Shown here one piece after another: positions 57,284 through 64,000 of a DNA stretch of 64,000 bases (position 1 is the stretch's first letter; each line of letters begins with the position of its first letter). The notes under the pieces are model-generated. The model saw only the letters and a program-made list of their open reading frames with translations. It was not told the DNA's origin and did not search any database. This stretch comes from Micavibrio sp. UBA6147 (GTDB taxonomy: Bacteria; Pseudomonadota; Alphaproteobacteria; Micavibrionales; UBA1664): positions 740,125 through 804,124 of the forward strand of contig DIUX01000001.1 in NCBI GenBank assembly GCA_002423185.1. Direction: 5' to 3'. Made by a program: the position numbers and the translations under genes.

Positions 57284-59262
57284 ACGCTGCCTCGGCTTTT
57301 ACGTCTTTCCTGCACATATTCATCTAGAGCTTCCGCATAGTCCTCAATAACAGACACAGGCCCATTTAACTGACTCACCGCCTTAGCCATTTCGAGGTCA
57401 AGCTCTGTCGCAAACTGACGGAAACGATCCATTGAGTCCCCTAGTGTTTCACCAAGCTTAAGGACACTTCCTTCGAGAGCTTTATCAACACCGTCAAAAC
57501 GCTCGCTATAGTTGCCCCACGCATCGGCAGCGGCCTCCTGAACGTTTTTAACCTCAGAAACCAATTGTTGCATCGCTTCCAAAACCTTCATCTCGGCATC
57601 TTTATTTTCAGCCAATACAACTTGAATGCGGCCAGCCGCCTCATTCATGGAATGAAGGGACTGTGACATTGGCTGAAGAACATTCGCAACTCCTGTTGAA
57701 ATCCTCTCAAAGCTTCCTTCCACACCCTTCGCGCGCAGCACAACCGCATCGATCGCCACCGCCGTCCGTTCCGCCGCATCTCCTGTTTTTGAAAATCCTG
57801 CTCCAGCCTCTTCAATCCGACGAACAGCATCAACCACAGAGGTATTAAATGAAACAAGAGCATCTTTCATTTCGCCACCCGTTTCTTCCAGCGCCTCTCT
57901 AAAAATGGCTCGACTTTCATTAACCCCAGTGGCCAGAGCATCCCCGACCTTTTCTGTCATCATCACCGCAGCGTTCTGGCCAGCTACCCGCAAAGCATCA
58001 ACGGCTGTTTCCATCGCCTCTGCTGAACGCTTATGTGCCGCATCAAGACCTTCAGCCGCACGGCTCACCGCTTGCTGATGAATTTCCATTCCCGCATCAC
58101 TTTGCGCTCTAAGCTTATCGCCAATTGTGTCTACATTTGCGCCAAGTTGCGCAAAAGCCTCTTTAATCTCTCGAGCCGCCGTTGCGAAATCTTCACCAGC
58201 CAGTCTGATTTGGCGCGCCGCATCTTCGCCTGAAGATGTAACAGTTGTACTCAACAGATTAAGTTTTTCTCCTAACGTAGCCAATGTCTGCCCTAAAACC
58301 CTCAACTCACCGCCGCTAGCCTCCGCAATCGCACGCTCTGCTCCCTGCCCCAAACCTTGGCTCATCGTTACAATGCTCTCGTTCAGAGCCCCAAGAGACG
58401 CCGTAACTGGCATAATTGCCTGCTGGAACTGCCCACCAATTCGTTCCGAAAGCTGCAAAGCAAAATCTGTGTTAAACGACTTCATCTGATCCGCCTGCGT
58501 CCGGAGCACTTTTAGTTGCTCCACTGCTATGCGCTGGGGCGGTGTATAAAGTAATCCGCACTCGATAAGAGAGCATAGATCATCCAGCTTCCTCTGTGCC
58601 TTTTTTGTGAGATTATGCTCAAATGACTTCAGGACAAGTGAAGACGCTATCCCTGCAACTGAAGTAAAAAACTTTGCTCCGGCAACGGTCAATAATTCTG
58701 TCAAAGAAGATTGCATTAATTGTGAATCGCCACTCATCATGCCACTGCGCGTAGAGTCCAACGCAACAATTAAGCCGAGAAAAGTCAGTAGAAGCCCTAC
58801 GCCCACAGCAATATTGGACCAAAACACAAGCTCGCGCACCGAAGGCATTGCCCGACTAAAATAAACTGATGGACGATTTGTGTTTCGAATGGGAGTTTCG
58901 GTCTCATCAATAATAGACTCATGAAACTCTAACCACGCGAGCACAAGTTTTTTAGTCCCCTTGTCATTATTAGATAAAACGCGGTCAATCTCTGTGAAAT
59001 TATGGGCAAAGGCCTCGCGCATATCAACCGGATTTTCGAAAGTAGACAGCGTTGAAGACAACACATGAATACGCTTATCGATTCCTACAAAAACAGGTTT
59101 AGCTCTCTTGCAAGCATACACCCCGATACAAACCGCAATAACAATAATAGCGGGTGCCAATAGCAACGGAGCAATCCAACGCTCTTTAAAAACGTAACTC
59201 AGTATAAAAATTACCTGATCAAGAACAGCATCCATCAACGTGCTATCAAAAAAAACATCCAT
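57280..59262 (-). CDS. zorA: Zorya defence protein ZorA (MotA/ExbB-like proton channel with long tail)
   Basis: Motor subunit of Zorya, which with ZorB uses the proton gradient. The 660-residue product has membrane helices near residues 30-55 (APLLLAPAIIVIAVCIGVYA), 150-175 (NIAVGVGLLLTFLGLIVAL) and 195-220 (GAKFFTSVAGIASSLVL), the MotA/ExbB core. After that come about 400 residues of Ala/Glu/Gln-rich heptads without membrane segments, the long intracellular tail that distinguishes ZorA from flagellar MotA. A GTG start at 59274 is possible; I use the ATG at 59262. It is the first gene of zorABCD. Confidence 0.94.
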   Translation of the reverse strand: MDVFFDSTLMDAVLDQVIFILSYVFKERWIAPLLLAPAIIVIAVCIGVYACKRAKPVFVGIDKRIHVLSSTLSTFENPVDMREAFAHNFTEIDRVLSNNDKGTKKLVLAWLEFHESIIDETETPIRNTNRPSVYFSRAMPSVRELVFWSNIAVGVGLLLTFLGLIVALDSTRSGMMSGDSQLMQSSLTELLTVAGAKFFTSVAGIASSLVLKSFEHNLTKKAQRKLDDLCSLIECGLLYTPPQRIAVEQLKVLRTQADQMKSFNTDFALQLSERIGGQFQQAIMPVTASLGALNESIVTMSQGLGQGAERAIAEASGGELRVLGQTLATLGEKLNLLSTTVTSSGEDAARQIRLAGEDFATAAREIKEAFAQLGANVDTIGDKLRAQSDAGMEIHQQAVSRAAEGLDAAHKRSAEAMETAVDALRVAGQNAAVMMTEKVGDALATGVNESRAIFREALEETGGEMKDALVSFNTSVVDAVRRIEEAGAGFSKTGDAAERTAVAIDAVVLRAKGVEGSFERISTGVANVLQPMSQSLHSMNEAAGRIQVVLAENKDAEMKVLEAMQQLVSEVKNVQEAAADAWGNYSERFDGVDKALEGSVLKLGETLGDSMDRFRQFATELDLEMAKAVSQLNGPVSVIEDYAEALDEYVQERRKSRGSV

Positions 59263-59358
59263 TAGCCCAACCACCCTTTGTTTTAGTATGCTCAGAGCAA
59301 CTCATAAACAACCATAAGGCTAAGTGCAATTTCTATTTTTGGCATGATCGGGACTTAT

Positions 59359-59601
59359 TTAATCCGCCACAGCACAGTGTTCACTGAGCACAACAATGCC
59401 TCGCATTGGCCTAATACGTGCATTTCCATCCGAGAACTCAGCAACAGTTCTTGCGTCTACTGAGCTAACATCTGGCCGTCTAATAGAAATAAGCCTCTCA
59501 ACCGTGCCCAAACTAGCGGTTTGAAGCTTAAAAACATCCGTCACGTCATCCAAATCATCTCTGACATCATATTCTATGGTTAAAAGACTTGAGGATATCA
59601 T
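59359..59601 (-). CDS. Short ORF between zorA and cas13a, doubtful
   Basis: An 80-residue frame on the zor strand. The product has balanced composition (ERLISIRRPDVSSVDARTVA) but no known motif, no hydrophobic segment and no ribosome site before its ATG, and the frame stays open somewhat upstream. It could be a small gene, the tail of a lost one, or chance. The remainder of the 0.6-kb divergent region (59263-59883) has no other gene candidate and must hold the promoters of both systems. Confidence 0.3.
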   Translation of the reverse strand: MISSSLLTIEYDVRDDLDDVTDVFKLQTASLGTVERLISIRRPDVSSVDARTVAEFSDGNARIRPMRGIVVLSEHCAVAD

Positions 59602-59812
59602 CGCCAGATATTTCGAAAGGATTGCGTACGAGCATCAACAAAAGATACAGCTATGGTTTTCTTCTGTCACTCCATAAACCATCCATTTGAACAAGTTGTT
59701 TTAGCTCAGGCTCAAGCAGTGTTTACATACACAGTGGTCATTTGAATCACCTTCAAAGCCCCCGTCCCACGGCAATCCGCTCATAATACGGAAAAATATT
59801 GTGTCCTTTTGT

Positions 59813-59825
59813 CCATTTTGAATGG
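59813..59825. promoter_or_regulatory. Small inverted repeat upstream of cas13a
   Basis: CCATT-TTG-AATGG, perfect five-base arms, about 60 bp before the cas13a ATG. It could be a regulator site. It is short enough to occur by chance. Confidence 0.25.
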
Positions 59826-59883
59826 TCAAGCCGGCTTCGAACAGAGTAAATTTCGATTCTGAATATGAGAAAGAGGCACTCGC

Positions 59884-62800
59884 ATGAAAATCATCCGCCC
59901 TTACGGCAGCAGCAGCACAGACCTAAATGAACGCTCGCTAAGCGACAAAAATGAACAAAAACAAGAAATTACATTGTACTGCACGGAGCACGAGGAGCTG
60001 GTCATCGCTCAGTGGATTTCAATCATCGACAAAATCATCATAAAGCCGAAACAAGACAAGGCCCCATCGGATGAACAACGCTCCGCGCGTACCAAAATCG
60101 GCGAAGCAGCGTGGAAACTCATTATAGCAGATATGCGTCTTAAGACACGTGACACCGCTCGCCTTGCACATCTTGCAAGACTCTGGAACTTCAAAATCCA
60201 CCCATACGGCACAAAAACAGGCAATCAAAATTCCAACCATGGAAGGCCACTGCCCAGCATAAAGGGCCGATGGTACAAAGTCTTTGTCGGCGACAATGTT
60301 CCCGTCGAAGACATCAATCCACAAGACACAGCCCAAAGGATTTCAGAACACCTGTATGAGGCAGAATACAGGATAAAACTAGGCCACCCCAAACGTAGAA
60401 AAGGACTGATCCAAGCCCGCGCCGAAAGCATCAAAAAGAACGTCCCAAGCAAGAAACAACCAGCCACTCAACCCACATGGAGCGATGGTGACATAGAAAG
60501 ATACACCAAACACGGTGATGTCGCCGCCGCCATATGGAACAAAGCCACCGAATGTGAAACGAATAAGAAGCCTGTACGCCTCGATATAGCCGCAGCCTGC
60601 CTATACGACCACTGGGCAAAAATATTCTTCGATCCCGCAACAAAAGCCGTGCTGAACATAACACAAGCGAAAGACAAAGAGCCTAATCTCTACGCACTTC
60701 ATATGGCTATTAAGAGAACATACACACGCATTCTAAAGAACCACCGTAAAAACACAAAAGATCAACAAAATAAGAACGCCAATAATAACCGTAAAATATC
60801 CAGCATCCTGCCTCGCGATATGCAAGAGCTCCTGCGCATGAGCCGCGATCAAAAGGACAATACCGACATCGCGTCCTTGGTGCGTTTAGGCAAAATCATA
60901 CATTACACTGCATCGGATAACGACCACGACAACACGAAAAATATTATTGCAAACTGGCCTCAAGACGTTTCACAAAGCCGCTTTTGGACAAGCGATGGAC
61001 AGGCCGAGATCAAACGTGCCGAATCCTTTGTCCGCGTATGGCGGCGCACCCTGTCTTACGCAACCCTGACGTTGCGAAATTGGGCGTCCATAGAAGCAGA
61101 AGACGCAGAGCAAGACTTACTCGGCAGTGGAGATGCGATAGCTGGCGCTATAGAAAAAATCAAACACAATTACGACCACGACACATTCAAAAAGAAAACC
61201 GAACTCTTATTCGGCAAACGCGCCGCCTCGCTGCTGTCCGACAAAGATAAGAATACAGAACTATTAAACTTCGCGTTAAAAGGCGCACGAGATTTGCGCA
61301 ATGCCTCTTTTCACTTCAAAGGCCTAGGCATGTTTATAAAGCAGCTAGAAGCACTAGAGCAAGACAGCCGCGCAAAAGACCTATGGGAACAAGACAACGC
61401 GGATTATGCCGAAAGCATCAGAGCAAAACTCAAAGGGGCGCACGCGGAGTTTTTCTTTACCCAAACCCAAAACGAGCAACTGCTCACGCTCTTGGCGAAA
61501 CCAAATGAAAACGCACTCCCCCTGCCCAGATTTTCAAGAGTTTTACTGCGTGCGGAAAATACGCGCGACACAAATAACCCGTGCCAACTGCCCGCACCGA
61601 CAAACCGAACGGAATTGGAAGAAAATCCGGCGCGGCTGTGCCAATACACCGCCCTAAAATCCGTCTATGAAAAAGACTTCCGCGTATGGCTGACGGAAAA
61701 GAAGGGCGATGCGCTGCATAACTGGATTGATAGCGCGATTAAGCGCACAACAAAGGCTGCCCGCACGATCAACGGTAAGAAAGACGAAAATAATCGGGAC
61801 TTGATTATCTCCAAAGCCGCCGGCTTACCAAAACCGAAAGCAGAAGACGGAATAGCACAATTCCTCTTTAAACTTTCCGCCGCCACAGCGAGTGAAATGC
61901 GGGTACAGCGCGGATACGAAAGCGATGGAGAAAAAGCCAAAGAGCAAGCAGAATATATAGATGAATTTCTGTGCGATGTAATTGCCCTCGCTCTGGCCGA
62001 CTATTTAAAAGAAAAAGGCTTGCAATGGCTGGCTGCTCTGAAGCCTGACCAACCAAAGGCATATCAGATGTCATATCTGGAGAAAATACCCCTGCCTAAG
62101 CTCACCGATCGATCAGAAGAATGGCAAGCCACGCTCTACCTCCTCCTGCACATGATACCGGTGGAGGACGCAGGCAAGCTCTTGCACCAGATAAAGAAAT
62201 GGGAAATCACTGCAAGCCGCCCTACTGCGTCAAAGTCAAAGACGCTTGAATCTTTAACTCCCTTGCTGCGTGTCTTGCATCTGTATCTTGATATGCACGA
62301 CGCCAAATTTGAAGGCGGCATGTCCTTAGCGTCGTGCGAAAAATTTAGTGCTTTCTTCGAAACACAAGGCGGATTTGACACAATCTTCCCCAAGGATCCC
62401 TCACCTGACGCACAAGACCGTATCCCCAAACGCGGCCTGCGCGAGGTTATGCGCTTTGGCCACTTCCCCCTCCTGCAAAAAATAAGCACGAAAAAGATCA
62501 CGAATGAAATGATCGAGGAGATGTTAGAACAAGAAAAAATCGCCCCCAGCGAAAAGCTCTCGAAAATTGCGAAGGCTCAACACCAACGCGAAGACATCCA
62601 CAAAAAATGGGCGAAAGCCCCCAAAAACCTGAGCAATAACGACAAACGCGCCTATTGCGAAGCACTCCGCATCGTTATAAACCATCGTAAAAACGCGGCT
62701 CAAGTCAATTTGGTCAACCATGTCCGCATCCACCGCCTGCTAATGTCCGTATTGGCGCGGCTTCTCGACTATTCAGGCCTCTTTGAACGCGACCTTTATT

Positions 62801-63447
62801 TCGTGACACTGGCCCATATTCACCTCGCAAGAAAAAAAACGGATGATTTTTCTACCAATAAAGAAAACCGCGATAAAATTCGCGACAAACTTAAAAATGG
62901 CCAGATTATAGAGTCCTTAAACATAGTAAATCAAAACGAAGACGCCAAAACCCTATGCGAAAACATAGCACACCATTTCGGATCCGTATGGGAGGAGAAT
63001 AATAACATTCAGATAATACGAAACAACCTCTCCCATTTCAACATGCTGGAGCTCAACCAGCCCATCCCAGACCTAACCCACTGGGTGAACCAAACACGCA
63101 AACTCGTTGCCTATGACCGCAAATTAAAAAATGCAGTCAGCCAGTCCGTAAACGAACTCCTGCAACGCGAAGGCATCATCATTGACTGGGTAATGAACAA
63201 AGACCACCAACTCGAAAACCCATCCGTGACCACAGCCTACGCCACCCATTTAAAAACAAAAAGCATCCAAGAAGCATTACACGGCGAAGATTACATTCAT
63301 ATGGTTGTCGCCTTGCTTAAGGGGCATATATCCCCTAAAATAACCGACATAACAACAACGTCAATTGACGAAATTCTACGAGAAAACGCACCCAAAAACA
63401 AAAATTACGGAAACAAAAACCATAGAAATCACGCCAAAAGACCTTAA
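59884..63447 (+). CDS. cas13a: Type VI-A CRISPR effector Cas13a
   Basis: RNA-guided RNase that cuts target RNA and, once activated, nearby RNA, and that also processes its own crRNA. Evidence: a single 1187-residue protein next to a CRISPR array, with exactly two well-placed HEPN catalytic motifs: R472-NASF-H477 and R1046-NNLS-H1051. From memory, the Leptotrichia buccalis Cas13a residues are R472/H477 and R1048/H1053, so the spacing is nearly identical. A mid-protein first HEPN and a C-terminal second HEPN fit Cas13a rather than Cas13b or Cas13d. The N-terminal 400 residues are basic and helical, as expected for crRNA-binding lobes. The ATG at 59884 has AGAGG seven bases upstream. No adaptation genes are visible. 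The repeat hairpin downstream supports the subtype. Confidence 0.93.
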   Translation: MKIIRPYGSSSTDLNERSLSDKNEQKQEITLYCTEHEELVIAQWISIIDKIIIKPKQDKAPSDEQRSARTKIGEAAWKLIIADMRLKTRDTARLAHLARLWNFKIHPYGTKTGNQNSNHGRPLPSIKGRWYKVFVGDNVPVEDINPQDTAQRISEHLYEAEYRIKLGHPKRRKGLIQARAESIKKNVPSKKQPATQPTWSDGDIERYTKHGDVAAAIWNKATECETNKKPVRLDIAAACLYDHWAKIFFDPATKAVLNITQAKDKEPNLYALHMAIKRTYTRILKNHRKNTKDQQNKNANNNRKISSILPRDMQELLRMSRDQKDNTDIASLVRLGKIIHYTASDNDHDNTKNIIANWPQDVSQSRFWTSDGQAEIKRAESFVRVWRRTLSYATLTLRNWASIEAEDAEQDLLGSGDAIAGAIEKIKHNYDHDTFKKKTELLFGKRAASLLSDKDKNTELLNFALKGARDLRNASFHFKGLGMFIKQLEALEQDSRAKDLWEQDNADYAESIRAKLKGAHAEFFFTQTQNEQLLTLLAKPNENALPLPRFSRVLLRAENTRDTNNPCQLPAPTNRTELEENPARLCQYTALKSVYEKDFRVWLTEKKGDALHNWIDSAIKRTTKAARTINGKKDENNRDLIISKAAGLPKPKAEDGIAQFLFKLSAATASEMRVQRGYESDGEKAKEQAEYIDEFLCDVIALALADYLKEKGLQWLAALKPDQPKAYQMSYLEKIPLPKLTDRSEEWQATLYLLLHMIPVEDAGKLLHQIKKWEITASRPTASKSKTLESLTPLLRVLHLYLDMHDAKFEGGMSLASCEKFSAFFETQGGFDTIFPKDPSPDAQDRIPKRGLREVMRFGHFPLLQKISTKKITNEMIEEMLEQEKIAPSEKLSKIAKAQHQREDIHKKWAKAPKNLSNNDKRAYCEALRIVINHRKNAAQVNLVNHVRIHRLLMSVLARLLDYSGLFERDLYFVTLAHIHLARKKTDDFSTNKENRDKIRDKLKNGQIIESLNIVNQNEDAKTLCENIAHHFGSVWEENNNIQIIRNNLSHFNMLELNQPIPDLTHWVNQTRKLVAYDRKLKNAVSQSVNELLQREGIIIDWVMNKDHQLENPSVTTAYATHLKTKSIQEALHGEDYIHMVVALLKGHISPKITDITTTSIDEILRENAPKNKNYGNKNHRNHAKRP

Positions 63448-63459
63448 TTCACGCCAAAA
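63429..63459 (+). repeat. Short direct repeat across the cas13a stop, at the head of the array
   Basis: TCACGCCAAAA occurs at 63429-63439 and 63449-63459, a 20-bp period that straddles the cas13a stop codon. The 68 bp between that stop and the first CRISPR repeat are A-rich and include TATAAA at about 63482. They may serve as array leader, but there is no matching -35. Confidence 0.4.
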
Positions 63460-63515
63460 AACAAAAGGAAAAAACAGGAAATATAAAACCAAAACAATGC
63501 CCTACATAGTAACTG

Positions 63516-64000
63516 GCTAAAGATCACTCCCATATGAAGGGAGACTGCACCTCTGCCAAACTTTTTGTGCGCTGCTCTAGAGCTAAAGATCACTCCCATA
63601 TGAAGGGAGACTGCACCCATGGGTTTAATCTTTTGCGCCTTATGTTTGCTAAAGATCACTCCCATATGAAGGGAGACTGCACCGTAAAGGACAATCAGGT
63701 CAGAATCAATAACGCTAAAGATCACTCCCATATGAAGGGAGACTGCACCCTTGCCGACAAACAAGCTGCAAAAGCAATTGCTAAAGATCACTCCCATATG
63801 AAGGGAGACTGCACCGGTACAGGTCGGAGGATATTTCATTGCCGTGCTAAAGATCACTCCCATATGAAGGGAGACTGCACCATAATTACGGCGTTGATAC
63901 TATCATTTTCTGCTAAAGATCACTCCCATATGAAGGGAGACTGCACCTAAATTATAAAAAAGAAACTTTACTTTTTAGCTAAAGATCACTCCCATATGAA
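63516..64000 (+). CRISPR. Type VI-A CRISPR array (8 repeats seen, continues past window)
   Basis: Seven full repeats and the first 23 bases of an eighth, all identical, 36 bp each, starting GCTAAAGATCAC and ending GACTGCACC. All seven spacers are exactly 30 bp and unrelated, giving a 66-bp period. Repeats start at 63516, 63582, 63648, 63714, 63780, 63846, 63912 and 63978. Each holds a hairpin CTCCC-ATATGAA-GGGAG followed by ACTGCACC. This is the Cas13a repeat plan: a stem near the 3' end of the repeat and a short 3' flank before the spacer, which sets transcription on the plus strand, the same as cas13a. The 3' end of the array is not in the window. Confidence 0.98.

Noticed and set aside
59884..63447. 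Assignment as Cas13b, Cas13d or a toxin-type HEPN protein
   Set aside because: Cas13b carries its HEPN motifs near both ends and Cas13d is shorter. Two HEPN motifs at 472 and 1046 in 1187 residues plus the repeat hairpin point to Cas13a.
63444..63950. Long open frames on both strands with a repeated peptide (AKDHSHMKGDCT and its counterpart)
   Set aside because: They are the CRISPR array read as protein. The 66-bp period is a multiple of three, so any frame open in one unit stays open.

Overview
The window comes from an alphaproteobacterium; the sequence does not let me name a genus. The main evidence is a long minus-strand block with the order tig, clpP, lon, hup, tRNA-Val, tRNA-Asp, nuoABCD-E-F-G-H-I-J-K-L. 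From memory this is a conserved alphaproteobacterial neighbourhood. Alanine dehydrogenase, a Caulobacter-style NuoF start and LptD agree with a Gram-negative, respiring cell. By eye the core genes are moderately GC-rich, and the right end (about 51.6-64 kb) is more AT-rich.

Layout. (1) 1-14.5 kb: complex I genes on the minus strand, with nuoL cut by the left edge. The operon is interrupted by a small membrane-protein gene (E/F), an 88-residue ORF (F/G), and a larger insert between nuoI and nuoJ. That insert holds a PagL-like lipid A deacylase on the plus strand, a secreted-protein gene broken at a run of ten G, and an intrinsic terminator behind nuoI. (2) 14.7-24.4 kb: an ABC exporter pair, tRNA-Asp, ald, and a 1701-residue protein with an M48 zinc-protease domain near the N-terminus and a degenerate UbiB/ABC1-like kinase fold near the C-terminus, then tRNA-Val. 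These lie inside the otherwise conserved hup-tRNA-tRNA-nuo order. (3) 24.7-30.8 kb: hup, lon, clpP, tig and two tRNAs. clpX, usually found between clpP and lon, is not there. (4) 31-50.8 kb: glnA, a soluble double-PAS chemoreceptor, a secreted esterase, parE, a small lipoprotein, an SLC13 transporter, lptD, a DEAD-box helicase, an SSS symporter, the threonine-degradation pair kbl-tdh and an HtpX-like protease.

(5) 51.6-64 kb is a defence island. A type I Zorya operon zorABCD runs leftward: a MotA-like motor with a long coiled-coil tail, an OmpA-domain stator, an EH-signature protein and a SNF2 ATPase. Two of its three junctions are 4-bp ATGA overlaps. Diverging from it is a 1187-residue Cas13a (type VI-A effector) with two HEPN R-x4-H motifs at R472/H477 and R1046/H1051. 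A CRISPR array starts 68 bp behind it, with identical 36-bp repeats and exactly 30-bp spacers. The array runs off the right edge in its eighth repeat. No cas1 or cas2 is visible. An RNA-guided RNase effector and a membrane-anchored anti-phage machine therefore share one island and one 0.6-kb divergent control region. The Cas13a locus is the most notable system in the window.
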